The notes under the pieces were generated by a model, which saw only the letters and a list, made by a program, of their open reading frames with translations, searched no databases and was not told the origin of the DNA. Below are positions 7,598 through 14,990 of a stretch of 20,546 bases of DNA, in pieces; the first letter of the stretch is position 1, and each line of letters opens with the position of its first letter. Both the position numbers and the translations under genes were made by a program. Source of the stretch: JBEKHI01 sp050012355 (GTDB lineage: Bacteria > Actinomycetota > Actinomycetes > Streptosporangiales > Streptosporangiaceae); the NCBI GenBank assembly GCA_050012355.1, contig JBEKHI010000110.1, forward strand, positions 1-20,546. The letters run 5' to 3'.

Positions 7598-7603
7598 TAG
7601 CGT
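7598..7603 (+). promoter_or_regulatory. candidate -10 (TAGCGT) for the small repeat-protein gene
   Basis: TAGCGT fits TAnnnT and lies in the 126-bp gap after the regulator. The position 17 bp upstream (TGGTGA, 7575-7580) is a poor -35, as expected for an activator-dependent promoter. A second possible -10, TAGTCT (7646-7651), lies inside the hairpin. Neither is proven. Confidence 0.35.
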
Positions 7604-7638
7604 GGGCGCTGTACTTTCTGTCACGGTTGGCCGTACTA

Positions 7639-7666
7639 GGGGGCCTAGTCTGAGGCCCCCGGGGGC
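7639..7666 (+). promoter_or_regulatory. 5'-UTR hairpin with overlapping palindrome before the small gene
   Basis: GGGGGCCT (7639-7646) and AGGCCCCC (7653-7660) form an 8-bp perfect stem with a 6-nt loop. The palindrome GCCCCCGGGGGC (7655-7666) overlaps the second arm, so two structures exclude each other. It ends ten bases before the GGAG ribosome site. There is no T-tract. It may be an mRNA control element or a terminator of the regulator transcript. Confidence 0.45.
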
Positions 7667-7688
7667 AAACAGAATGGAGTGCACGACA

Positions 7689-7880
7689 ATGGGGAACACG
7701 CCAGGCATGAACACGGACGCGACGCCGGCCATGAACACCGATGCGACGCCGGCCATGAACACGGACGCGACGCCCGCGATGAACACGGACGCGACGCCGG
7801 CCATGAACACCGATGCGACGCCCGCGATGAACACGGACGTCGAGCCCGACTCGATCAACACCGAGGTTGACTCGAAGTAG
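7689..7880 (+). CDS. 63-aa repeat protein, five MNTDATPA units; AfsS-like candidate
   Basis: I recognise no domain. The start ATG 7689 follows GGAG (7676-7679) by 9 nt; an earlier in-frame GTG at 7602 would add 29 residues with no ribosome site and cross the hairpin. The protein is MGNTPG, five exact MNTDATPA repeats (7707-7826), then MNTDVEPDS and INTEVDSK. It is acidic, has no Cys, Lys only at the end, no membrane segment and is probably disordered. All differences between the five 24-bp units are synonymous (ACG/ACC, GAC/GAT, CCG/CCC, GCC/GCG), which supports real translation in this frame. Size (63 aa), repeats and position right after an AfsR-like gene recall AfsS/AfsR2, the small AfsR-controlled activator; the repeat word differs from what I remember, so homology is unproven. 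Confidence 0.8.
   Translation: MGNTPGMNTDATPAMNTDATPAMNTDATPAMNTDATPAMNTDATPAMNTDVEPDSINTEVDSK
7707..7826 (+). repeat. five tandem 24-bp coding repeats
   Basis: Units begin at 7707, 7731, 7755, 7779 and 7803, each encoding MNTDATPA. Units 1 and 4 are identical; the others differ only at third positions. The next 12 bases (7827-7838) start a sixth, diverged unit. Confidence 0.95.
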
Positions 7881-7892
7881 CGCCACCCTCTC

Positions 7893-7920
7893 GCTGGCCC
7901 GCTCGCCCCGGCGGGCCGGC
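7893..7920 (+). terminator. GC hairpin after the small gene
   Basis: GCTGGCCCGC (7893-7902) pairs with GCGGGCCGGC (7911-7920), a 10-bp stem including one G-U pair and an 8-nt loop. It lies 12 bases after the stop codon, without a U-tract, and directly abuts the likely rplY -10 box. Confidence 0.55.
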
Positions 7921-7926
7921 TAAACT
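7921..7926 (+). promoter_or_regulatory. candidate rplY -10 box (TAAACT)
   Basis: TAAACT is a good TAnnnT match, 42 bp before rplY. The -35 position falls inside the preceding hairpin and shows no consensus. The insertion between prs and rplY makes a separate promoter here likely. Confidence 0.4.
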
Positions 7927-7968
7927 ACGTCCGCCGTGAACTAAGCCATTCTTGAGGAGAACACCGCC

Positions 7969-8613
7969 GTGCCCGAGGTCACCATCGAAGCCGAGCTTCG
8001 CACCGAGTTCGGCAAGGGGGCTGCCCGCCGTACCCGTCGTGCTGGCCGCGTGCCCGGAGTCGTCTACGGCCATGGGGCCGAGACCAAGCACGTGTCCCTG
8101 CCCGGGCACGAGCTCATGCTCGCCCTGAAGACGCAGAACGCACTGATCCGGCTGGATGGCCTCGGCGGCAAGTCGTCGCTGGCCCTGCCGAAGGCGGTGC
8201 AGCGCGACCCCATCAAGGGCTTCATCGAGCACGTGGACCTGATCGAGGTCCGCAGCGGCGAGAAGGTGACCGTCGAGATCTCGGTCCGGATCATCGGCGA
8301 CGTGTACCCCGGTGGCATGCTCGACCAGCAGCTGGTCCAGCTGCCGATCGAGGCCGAAGCGACTCACCTTCCTGACGGCATCGACATCGATGTGACCGGC
8401 ATGGAGATCGGCACCTCGGTCTATGCCAAGGACCTGGCGCTTCCGCAGGGTTCGTCCCTCGCCAGCGACCCAGAGGTCTTGGTGCTGCACGTGGTCGCCG
8501 CGCCGACCGCCGAGCAGATCGAGGCCGAGATCGGCGAGGGTACTTCCGAGGGCGAGACCGCTCCCGAGATTCCCGCCGCTGTGGGCGAGACCTCGGCCGA
8601 AGCGGGCGAGTAA
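7969..8613 (+). CDS. rplY: 50S ribosomal protein L25, general stress protein CTC type
   Basis: L25 binds 5S rRNA in the large ribosomal subunit. The 214-residue protein is of the two-domain TL5/CTC kind, much longer than the 94-residue E. coli L25. The N-terminal beta-barrel holds RTEFGKGAARRTRRAGRVPGVVYG and ends with the family segment RDPIKGFIEHVDL (near 81-95). The second domain runs from about 96 to 185 (YPGGMLDQQLVQLPIEA, DITGMEIGTS-like VTGMEIGTSVYAKDL). The last 35 residues are an acidic Glu/Ala tail. GTG 7969 follows GAGGAGA (7954-7960) by 8 nt and gives VPEVTIEAELR, as in relatives. The pairing with pth is conserved. Confidence 0.96.
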   Translation: MPEVTIEAELRTEFGKGAARRTRRAGRVPGVVYGHGAETKHVSLPGHELMLALKTQNALIRLDGLGGKSSLALPKAVQRDPIKGFIEHVDLIEVRSGEKVTVEISVRIIGDVYPGGMLDQQLVQLPIEAEATHLPDGIDIDVTGMEIGTSVYAKDLALPQGSSLASDPEVLVLHVVAAPTAEQIEAEIGEGTSEGETAPEIPAAVGETSAEAGE

Positions 8614-8637
8614 CCCCCAGCCCGGTCGCCCAGCCCG

Positions 8638-9216
8638 ATGGCAGACGACCGCTGGATCATCGCGGGCCTGGGCAATCCAGGCCCGGAGTACGCGGGTACC
8701 AGGCACAACGCCGGACAGATGGTGCTCGCGCTGCTGGCCGAGCGGATCGGCGCCCGGTTCAAGGCGCACCGGTCACGTTGTGAGATCGCGGAGGGCCGGC
8801 TGGCTAACCAGCCGGTCACCCTCGCGCGTCCGCTGTCGTACATGAACCTGTCAGGCCCGCCGCTCGCCGCGCTCGCCGGGTTTTACAAGACCCCGCCGCA
8901 GCGGCTGGTGGTGATCCACGATGAGCTGGACATCCCGTTCGGGACGGTGCGGCTCAAGCTGGGCGGCGGCGACAACGGCCATAACGGCCTGCGTTCCATC
9001 TCCCAGGCCCTCGCGACCCGCGACTACTACCGGGTCCGGTTCGGTATCGGGCGTCCTCCTGGCCGGATGGACGCCGCGAATTACGTGCTCCGTGATTTCA
9101 CGCCCGCCGAGCGCAAGGACCTTCCGTGGGCCCTCGACCGGGCCGCCGATGCCACCGAGGAACTGCTCGCGCGCGGCCTCGTTGAGGCGCAGAATCGGTA
9201 TCACACCGACCCGTAA
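8638..9216 (+). CDS. pth: peptidyl-tRNA hydrolase
   Basis: Pth releases tRNA from peptidyl-tRNA dropped by stalled ribosomes. The 192 residues cover the whole bacterial Pth1 fold. Visible active-site positions are N13 in GLGNPG, H23 in TRHNAG, the SYMNLSG segment (67-73), D95 in HDELD, and N116 in GHNGLRSI. The usual glycine-rich GGG.gGHNG is GGGDNGHNG here. The ATG at 8638 gives the correct distance to GLGNPG, yet no Shine-Dalgarno sequence is visible in the 24-bp gap after rplY (CCCGGTCGCCCAGCCCG), so translation may depend on coupling to rplY. Confidence 0.97.
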   Translation: MADDRWIIAGLGNPGPEYAGTRHNAGQMVLALLAERIGARFKAHRSRCEIAEGRLANQPVTLARPLSYMNLSGPPLAALAGFYKTPPQRLVVIHDELDIPFGTVRLKLGGGDNGHNGLRSISQALATRDYYRVRFGIGRPPGRMDAANYVLRDFTPAERKDLPWALDRAADATEELLARGLVEAQNRYHTDP

Positions 9217-9226
9217 GGAGTTACGG

Positions 9227-9985
9227 ATGGCCAGTGATGACAGTGAGCTCGCGCGCGAGCTAGCGCAGCAGGCGGGTCGCCTGCTGCTGGAGTTGCGGGC
9301 CACCCGCGGTGGCGGTGAGCCGAAGGAACTGGGGAAGGCCGGGGACCGGCTGTCTCAGGACTTCCTTGCTGCTGAGCTGGCGCAGCGCCGTCCGGGGGAC
9401 GCCGTGCTCTCCGAAGAGGCGGTTGATGACAAGGGCAGGCTGAGCGCGGACCGGGTCTGGATCATTGACCCGCTCGACGGGACCAGGGAGTTCGGCGAGG
9501 GTCGCGCTGACTGGGCGGTGCACGTGGCGCTCTGGGAACGCGGCGCGGACGGACTGACCGCGGGCGCTGTCGCGCTGCCCGCCCAGGAGCTAACGCTGTC
9601 CACCGCTACCGAACTGCCGCCACCACAAGAGGTTGCCGATCCGATACGGATCGTGGTTAGCCGGAGCAGGCCGCCAGCCTTCGTTGAGCAAATAGCCGGG
9701 AAACTCGGAGCAGATCTTGATCCGCTCGGATCAGCGGGTGCCAAGGTGGCCGCCGTCGTGACCGGCGAGGCCGACGCCTACGTGCATGGTGGCGGTTTCT
9801 ACGAGTGGGACACGGCCGCGCCCGCGGTCGTGGCGAAGGCGGCGGGATTCCATGTCTCCCGGATCGACGGCTCCCCGGTGCGCTACAACGAAGTGGACCC
9901 GTTGATGCCGGATATTCTGGTGTGTCCGCCCACGCTTGCGGAAAAGCTACTGGCCGCGATCCGGGAAGTTACCCATGCCGACTGA
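9227..9985 (+). CDS. cysQ: CysQ-type 3'(2'),5'-bisphosphate nucleotidase (inositol monophosphatase family)
   Basis: This enzyme removes the 3'-phosphate of PAP (and PAPS), clearing a toxic by-product of sulfate activation. The 252-residue protein has the metal-site motifs of the family: LSEEAVDD (near 65), WIIDPLDGTREF (near 80) and YEWDTAAPAVVAKAAGF (near 190). TAAGGAG, using the pth stop codon itself, stands 6 nt before ATG 9227. The 3' end overlaps cysD by 11 bp. The position directly ahead of cysDN supports CysQ rather than inositol phosphatase, though relatives such as M. tuberculosis CysQ act on more than one substrate. Confidence 0.9.
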   Translation: MASDDSELARELAQQAGRLLLELRATRGGGEPKELGKAGDRLSQDFLAAELAQRRPGDAVLSEEAVDDKGRLSADRVWIIDPLDGTREFGEGRADWAVHVALWERGADGLTAGAVALPAQELTLSTATELPPPQEVADPIRIVVSRSRPPAFVEQIAGKLGADLDPLGSAGAKVAAVVTGEADAYVHGGGFYEWDTAAPAVVAKAAGFHVSRIDGSPVRYNEVDPLMPDILVCPPTLAEKLLAAIREVTHAD

Positions 9986-10886
9986 TTACCTGCTGTCCCA
10001 GCTTGATGTGCTCGAGTCCGAGGCGATCCACATCATCCGCGAGGTCGCCGCCGAGTTCGAGCGTCCGGTGCTGCTGTTCTCCGGCGGCAAGGACTCGATC
10101 GTAATGCTGTCATTGGCCCAGAAGGCGTTCGCGCCTGCCGCCATCCCGTTCCCGGTCATGCACGTGGATACCGGACACAACTTCTCCGAGGTGATCGACT
10201 TCCGGGACCGGCGGGTCGCCGAGCTTGGCGTGCGGCTGGTGGTGGCCAGCGTCCAGGCGTCGATCGACTCCGGGCGCGCTACCGAGGAGACCGGCAGGCA
10301 CGCGAGCCGGAACCGGCTGCAGACCGTTACGCTGCTGGACGCCATTGAGGAGAACCGGTTCGACGCGGCGTTCGGCGGTGCACGCAGGGACGAAGAACGG
10401 GCGCGCGCCAAGGAGCGGGTGTTCTCATTCCGGGACGAGTTCGGTCAGTGGGACCCGAAGAACCAGCGGCCCGAGCTATGGAGCCTCTACAACACCCGCA
10501 TCCACCGGGGCGAGCACATCCGGGTGTTCCCGCTTTCCAACTGGACCGAGCTGGACGTCTGGGCCTACATCGAGCGGGAAGAGCTCGAACTGCCGTCGAT
10601 CTACTTCGCGCACGAGCGGCCGGTGTTCGAGCGGGACGGGATGCTCTACGCGGACAACCCGTTCGTCACGCGGAGCGAGGATGAGCAGGTCTTCACCGCG
10701 ACGGTGCGGTACCGGACGGTGGGTGACCTGACCATCACCGGGGCCGTCGAGTCGACCGCCTCGACGGTCGCCGAGGTCATCGCGGAGGTGGCGGCGACCC
10801 GCGTTACCGAGCGAGGCCAGACCCGGGCCGACGACCGGACGAGCGAGGCCGCGATGGAAGATCGCAAGCGCGAGGGGTACTTCTGA
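9975..10886 (+). CDS. cysD: sulfate adenylyltransferase subunit 2 (ATP sulfurylase)
   Basis: With CysN this subunit forms adenylyl sulfate (APS) from ATP and sulfate. The 303 residues match the usual length (E. coli 302). The PP-loop SGGKDS (near 36), MHVDTGHNF, GGARRDEERARAKER, the segment WDPKNQRPELWSLYNT and FPLSNWTELDVWAYI are all clear; the C-terminus KREGYF is characteristic. ATG 9975 is preferred over ATG 9936 because GGGAAG (9963-9968) lies 6 nt upstream and the protein then starts like relatives (MPTDYLLSQLDVLESEAI). It overlaps cysQ by 11 bp and cysN by 1 bp (TGATG). Confidence 0.97.
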   Translation: MPTDYLLSQLDVLESEAIHIIREVAAEFERPVLLFSGGKDSIVMLSLAQKAFAPAAIPFPVMHVDTGHNFSEVIDFRDRRVAELGVRLVVASVQASIDSGRATEETGRHASRNRLQTVTLLDAIEENRFDAAFGGARRDEERARAKERVFSFRDEFGQWDPKNQRPELWSLYNTRIHRGEHIRVFPLSNWTELDVWAYIEREELELPSIYFAHERPVFERDGMLYADNPFVTRSEDEQVFTATVRYRTVGDLTITGAVESTASTVAEVIAEVAATRVTERGQTRADDRTSEAAMEDRKREGYF

Positions 10887-12151
10887 TGGACATCCTGCGA
10901 TTCGCCACCGCCGGCTCGGTGGACGACGGCAAGTCGACGCTGATCGGCCGGCTGCTCTATGACTCGAAGTCGATCTTCGCGGACCAGCTCGAAGCGGTCG
11001 AGCGCACGTCACGGGACCGCGGCGAGGAGACGACCAACCTCGCCCTGCTGACCGACGGACTGCGGGCCGAGCGGGAGCAGGGCATCACGATCGACGTGGC
11101 GTACCGGTACTTCGCGACGCCGCGCCGGAAGTTCATCATCGCCGACACCCCAGGCCACACCCAGTACACCCGCAACATGGTCACCGGCGCGTCCACCGCG
11201 GACCTGGCGATCGTGCTGGTTGACGCGCGGAACGGGCTGACCGAGCAGTCCCGGCGGCACGCGTTCCTGACCACGCTGCTGCGGGTGCCGCACCTGGTGC
11301 TCGCGGTGAACAAGATGGACCTCGTCGGCTACGACCAGTCGGTCTTCGATGCGATCTGCGCGGACTTCTCGTCGTTCGCGACCCGGCTGGACATCGGTGA
11401 CCTCACGTTTATCCCGATGTCCGCGCTCCATGGCGACAACGTGGTGGAGCGGTCCTCGAACATGCCGTGGTACGACGGGCCGTCGCTGCTCCACCACCTG
11501 GAGCACGTGCACATCGCCTCGGACCGGAACCTGATCGATGTCCGGTTCCCGGTGCAGTACGTGATCCGGCCGCACGCCTCCACCGACCCCGGGCTGCATG
11601 ACTACCGGGGTTACGCGGGACAGGTGGCCGGCGGGGTGCTCAAGCCCGGTGATGATGTGCTGCACCTGCCGTCCGGTTTCACGACCAAGATCCAGCGCAT
11701 CGTCGGCCCGGGCGGAACGGACGTCGACGAGGCGTACTCGCCGATGTCGGTGACGCTGCTGCTCGACGATGATGTGGATATTTCGCGCGGCGACCTGATC
11801 TGCCGGCCCGGCAACCGCGCCGCCGCCGCGCAGGACATCGAGGCCATGGTCTCCTGGATGGACTCGGCCAAGACCCTCGGCCCGCGGACCCGGCTGGTCG
11901 TCAAGCACACCACCCGCACCGTCAAGGCGATCGTCACCGATCTGCACTACCGGATCGACGTGAACACCCTGCACCGGGACGAGACCGCGACCAGCCTGGG
12001 CCTCAACGAGATCGGCCGGGTCCGGCTGCGCCTGACGCAGCCCATCTTCGCCGATCCGTACAAGCGCAACCGCATCACCGGCGGCCTGATCCTGATCGAC
12101 GAGGCCACCAACGCCACCGTCGGTGCCGCCATGATCACCGAGGCGAGCTAA
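10886..12151 (+). CDS. cysN: sulfate adenylyltransferase subunit 1 (GTPase)
   Basis: CysN couples GTP hydrolysis to APS synthesis by CysD. The 421-residue protein has an EF-Tu-like GTPase domain: G1 GSVDDGKST (near 10), REQGITIDVAYRYF, G3 ADTPGHTQYTRNM, and G4 NKMDLV. Two beta-barrel domains follow, with the family ending LGLNEIGRVRLRLTQPI and RITGGLILIDE. It lacks the C-terminal APS kinase (CysC) domain fused to it in mycobacteria, and no cysC or cysH occurs in the window. ATG overlaps the cysD stop. The next gene has its own promoter-like sequence, so cysQDN is probably the end of a unit. Confidence 0.96.
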   Translation: MDILRFATAGSVDDGKSTLIGRLLYDSKSIFADQLEAVERTSRDRGEETTNLALLTDGLRAEREQGITIDVAYRYFATPRRKFIIADTPGHTQYTRNMVTGASTADLAIVLVDARNGLTEQSRRHAFLTTLLRVPHLVLAVNKMDLVGYDQSVFDAICADFSSFATRLDIGDLTFIPMSALHGDNVVERSSNMPWYDGPSLLHHLEHVHIASDRNLIDVRFPVQYVIRPHASTDPGLHDYRGYAGQVAGGVLKPGDDVLHLPSGFTTKIQRIVGPGGTDVDEAYSPMSVTLLLDDDVDISRGDLICRPGNRAAAAQDIEAMVSWMDSAKTLGPRTRLVVKHTTRTVKAIVTDLHYRIDVNTLHRDETATSLGLNEIGRVRLRLTQPIFADPYKRNRITGGLILIDEATNATVGAAMITEAS

Positions 12152-12169
12152 CCACAGGCTAGCTGTGCC

Positions 12170-12199
12170 TTGGCGGGGCACTCGCGCGGGGGATAGGGT
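12170..12199 (+). promoter_or_regulatory. candidate promoter for the S9 peptidase gene
   Basis: TTGGCG (12170-12175) and TAGGGT (12194-12199) are 18 bp apart, between cysN and the peptidase. The implied transcript begins about 30 bp before the GTG start. This is the best-looking -35/-10 pair in the window. Confidence 0.5.
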
Positions 12200-12236
12200 C
12201 CGGATTACACCGTTTGCGCTACCAATGGAGTCCTCT

Positions 12237-14267
12237 GTGACCACTGCCGAAGGACAGACCCCTTTCCGCGACCTCGCCGCTTACATGGCGATACCGCGAG
12301 TGAACGCCATCCGCTTGTCGCCAGATGGAACCTGGCTGGCGGCGGCCGTTCAGACGCTGAACGCGGACAAGAAGAAATGGGTCACGAGCATCTGGCGGAT
12401 CGATACCTCCGGCGGCGAACCCCACCGCCTCACCAGGTCCGCCGAGGGCGAGGGGAATCCGAGGTTCCTGCCGGACGGAGGCCTGCTGTTCGTCTCCAAG
12501 CGGCCGGATCCGGATAAGACCGAGCAGGAAGACAAGCCCGCGCTGTGGCTGCTGCCCGCGGGCGGCGGCGAGGCCGGCGCCCGGGCGGCGCTGCCCGGCG
12601 GCATCAGCGAGGCCGAGGTCGCCGCCGCGGCCGGCACGGTGGTGCTCGCGTCACCGGTGCTGCCCGCCGCCGGCAACAGCGACAGCGACACCAACGACAC
12701 CCCGGCCGACGACGAGAAGCTGCGCAAGCAGCGCAAGGACGCGGGTGTCTCCGCGATCTTGCACGAGTCCGTCCCGGTCAGGTACTGGGATCATGACCTA
12801 GGCCCGGCGCAACTGCGGCTGTTCGCGTTGAACGGCGACGACCTGCCCCGCGATATCACTCCTGACGCGGGCCGGGCGCTCTTCGAGCCGTCCTTCGACG
12901 TGAGCCCGGACGGGACTCAGGCCGCCGCGAGCTGGTGGCAGTGGCAGCGGGGGAACGCCCAGTCGCACTCCGAGATCGTGCTGGTCGACGTCAAGACCGG
13001 CGCGCGCCGGGTGCTGGCGTCGGACCCGCTTTACAGCTACGAGAACCCGGTGTTCTCCCCGGACGGACGCCGCGTGGCCACGGTCAAGTCGAGCCACCAC
13101 ACGCCCGAGCGGCCGCACGACAACACGCTGGTGGTCCTCGACATCGAGACCGGCGAGGAAACCGACATCACCGCCGGTCTCGACCGCTGGCCAGCCGCGC
13201 CGCTATGGTCACCGGACGGCGCGACCGTGTACTTCACCGCCGATGACAACGGCCGCCACTCGGTGTTCAAGGCTGCGGGCGGTCAGGTCACCAAGCTGAC
13301 CGGCGACGACGGTGCCTACGGGAACCTGCAGGTGGCCACCGACGGCACGCTCTACGCGCTCCGGGCGGCCATGGACGAGCCGCCGACCCCGGTCAGGGTG
13401 TCCCCGGCGACCGGCGAGTTCACCCGGCTGCAGGCGCCAGGAATCCCGCTGACGCTGCCCGGTCACCTAACCGAGATCACCGCGACGGCCGATGACGGTC
13501 ACCCGATCCGCTCCTGGCTGGTGCTGCCAGACAACGGGAAGCCAGCCGATGGGCAGGAAACGCACCCGCTGCTGCTGTGGGTGCACGGCGGCCCGATGAT
13601 GAGCTGGAATTCCTGGTCCTGGCGGTGGAACCCGTGGCTGATGGCGGGGCGCGGTTACGCGGTGCTGCTGCCCGACCCGGCGCTGTCGACCGGGTACGGC
13701 CAGGAATTCATCCAGCGCGGCTACCACGAGTGGGGCGACCGGCCGTTCCGCGACATCATGGCCGCCACCGACGCGGCCGTCGCCCGCGACGATATCGACG
13801 AGACCCGCACCGGCATGATGGGCGGCTCCTACGGCGGCTACATGGCCAACTGGATCGCGGGTCACACGGACCGGTTCGGTGCGATCGTGAGTCACGCGGG
13901 GCTGTGGGTGCTTGACCAGATGTTCGGCACCACCGACATGCCGATGTTCTGGCGCCCGCAGTTCGGCGACCCGCTCACCAGCCCCGAGATGTACGAGCGG
14001 AACTCCCCGCACCGGAGCCTGGACGAGATCAGCACTCCGATGCTGGTCATCCACGGTGACAAGGACTACCGGGTGCCGATCGGCGAGGCGCTGCGGCTGT
14101 GGTGGGACCTGAACAGGACCGCCAAGGACGCCAAGTTCCTGTACTTCCCCGACGAGAACCACTGGATCCTCACGCCGGGTAACCACACCGTCTGGTACGA
14201 GACCGTGTACGCCTTCCTGGGCCAGCACGTGCTCGGCGAAGAATGGCGCCGTCCTGAGCTCCTGTAA
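12237..14267 (+). CDS. S9 family serine peptidase (acylaminoacyl-/dipeptidyl-peptidase-like)
   Basis: This is an alpha/beta-hydrolase peptidase that probably trims short peptides in the cytosol; no signal peptide is visible. The 676 residues split into an N-terminal beta-propeller with SPDG blades (RLSPDGTWLAAAV, VSPDGTQAAASW, FSPDGRRVATVK, WSPDGATVYFTADD) and a C-terminal catalytic domain from about residue 415. The triad reads Ser531 in GGSYGGYMANW, Asp610 in HGDKDYRVP and His642 in DENHWI. GTG 12237 is chosen since GGAG (12227-12230) lies 6 nt upstream. ATG 12225 and ATG 12165 are in frame but lack ribosome sites. An Asp/Lys-rich insertion (about residues 140-175) interrupts the propeller. 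Exact substrate preference cannot be told. Confidence 0.93.
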   Translation: MTTAEGQTPFRDLAAYMAIPRVNAIRLSPDGTWLAAAVQTLNADKKKWVTSIWRIDTSGGEPHRLTRSAEGEGNPRFLPDGGLLFVSKRPDPDKTEQEDKPALWLLPAGGGEAGARAALPGGISEAEVAAAAGTVVLASPVLPAAGNSDSDTNDTPADDEKLRKQRKDAGVSAILHESVPVRYWDHDLGPAQLRLFALNGDDLPRDITPDAGRALFEPSFDVSPDGTQAAASWWQWQRGNAQSHSEIVLVDVKTGARRVLASDPLYSYENPVFSPDGRRVATVKSSHHTPERPHDNTLVVLDIETGEETDITAGLDRWPAAPLWSPDGATVYFTADDNGRHSVFKAAGGQVTKLTGDDGAYGNLQVATDGTLYALRAAMDEPPTPVRVSPATGEFTRLQAPGIPLTLPGHLTEITATADDGHPIRSWLVLPDNGKPADGQETHPLLLWVHGGPMMSWNSWSWRWNPWLMAGRGYAVLLPDPALSTGYGQEFIQRGYHEWGDRPFRDIMAATDAAVARDDIDETRTGMMGGSYGGYMANWIAGHTDRFGAIVSHAGLWVLDQMFGTTDMPMFWRPQFGDPLTSPEMYERNSPHRSLDEISTPMLVIHGDKDYRVPIGEALRLWWDLNRTAKDAKFLYFPDENHWILTPGNHTVWYETVYAFLGQHVLGEEWRRPELL

Positions 14268-14276
14268 CGTAACAGC
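14265..14276 (+). promoter_or_regulatory. candidate -10 for a leaderless menG transcript
   Basis: TAACGT (14265-14270) overlaps the peptidase stop codon and lies 6 bp before the menG ATG. With the normal -10 to start distance, transcription would begin at the A of the ATG. There is no Shine-Dalgarno sequence before menG. No -35 match was seen. Confidence 0.4.
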
Positions 14277-14975
14277 ATGACCCGGGCTGACCTGCACAAG
14301 CGGCCGGGCGAGGTAGCGGCCATGTTCGACGCCCTCGCCCAGCGCTATGACCTGCTCAACGATGTCCTGTCGATGGGCCAGGTGCGGCTATGGCGGCGGC
14401 GAGTCGCGCGGATCGTCGCCGCCGCGCACCCGGGCGCAGCGTCACCGAAATACGTGCTTGACCTGGCGGCGGGCACCGGGACCTCTACCTGGACTTTCCA
14501 GACTCATGGGGCCCGGGCGGTCGCGTGTGATTTCTCCCTCGGGATGCTGCGCGCCGGTCATCCACCGCACCCGGTGGCGGGCGACGCGGTGAACCTGCCG
14601 TTCCGTGACGAGTTCTTCGACGTGACCACGATCTCGTTCGGCCTGCGGAACGTCGAGGACACCAAGCGCGCGCTCGCCGAGATGTACCGGGTCACCCGGC
14701 CGGGCGGGCGGCTGGTGGTGTGCGAGTTCAGCCACATCACGATCAAGCCGCTGCACGACGCGTACCAGCGTTACCTGGTCAAGGGCCTGCCCGCCATCGC
14801 CCGGTCGATCGCGCGCAACCCGGTCGCGTACGAGTACTTGTCGGAGTCCATCACCGACTGGCCGGCCCAGGCCGAACTCGCGAACATAATCGAAAGCGCC
14901 GGGTGGCGCAGCGTGAAATGGCGGGATTTGTCGCTGGGGGTGGTCGCCGTGCACGTCGCGCGGCGGCCGGAGTAA
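14277..14975 (+). CDS. menG: demethylmenaquinone methyltransferase (MenG/UbiE)
   Basis: This SAM-dependent enzyme performs the ring methylation that turns demethylmenaquinone into menaquinone. The 232 residues carry the family signature YDLLNDVLSMGQVRLWRRR (24-42), SAM motif I VLDLAAGTGTST (near 60), ISFGLRNVEDTKRAL (near 121) and RPGGRLVVCEFS (near 140). A second UbiE segment, YEYLSESITDWP, lies near 183. It starts 9 bp after the peptidase stop with no ribosome site, consistent with a leaderless message. The next gene acts on menaquinone tails and nuo uses the quinone, so the context agrees strongly with MenG rather than UbiE in ubiquinone synthesis. Confidence 0.95.
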   Translation: MTRADLHKRPGEVAAMFDALAQRYDLLNDVLSMGQVRLWRRRVARIVAAAHPGAASPKYVLDLAAGTGTSTWTFQTHGARAVACDFSLGMLRAGHPPHPVAGDAVNLPFRDEFFDVTTISFGLRNVEDTKRALAEMYRVTRPGGRLVVCEFSHITIKPLHDAYQRYLVKGLPAIARSIARNPVAYEYLSESITDWPAQAELANIIESAGWRSVKWRDLSLGVVAVHVARRPE

Positions 14976-14990
14976 ACTGCGTGCAAAGGA

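Noticed and set aside
7707..7838. Tandem 24-bp repeats considered as a CRISPR array
   Set aside because: Units are directly adjacent with no spacers and are in frame in a coding gene.
7472..7861. Antisense frame over the small gene giving a hydrophobic repeat protein (VFIAGVASVFMAGVAS)
   Set aside because: Base differences among the five units change residues (Ile/Met) in this frame but are all synonymous in the + frame, so the + frame is the selected one. No ribosome site or family match supports the antisense frame.
12165..12236. Earlier ATG starts (12165, 12225) for the S9 peptidase
   Set aside because: No ribosome site precedes them; ATG 12165 also lies upstream of the candidate -10. 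GGAG is well placed for GTG 12237.
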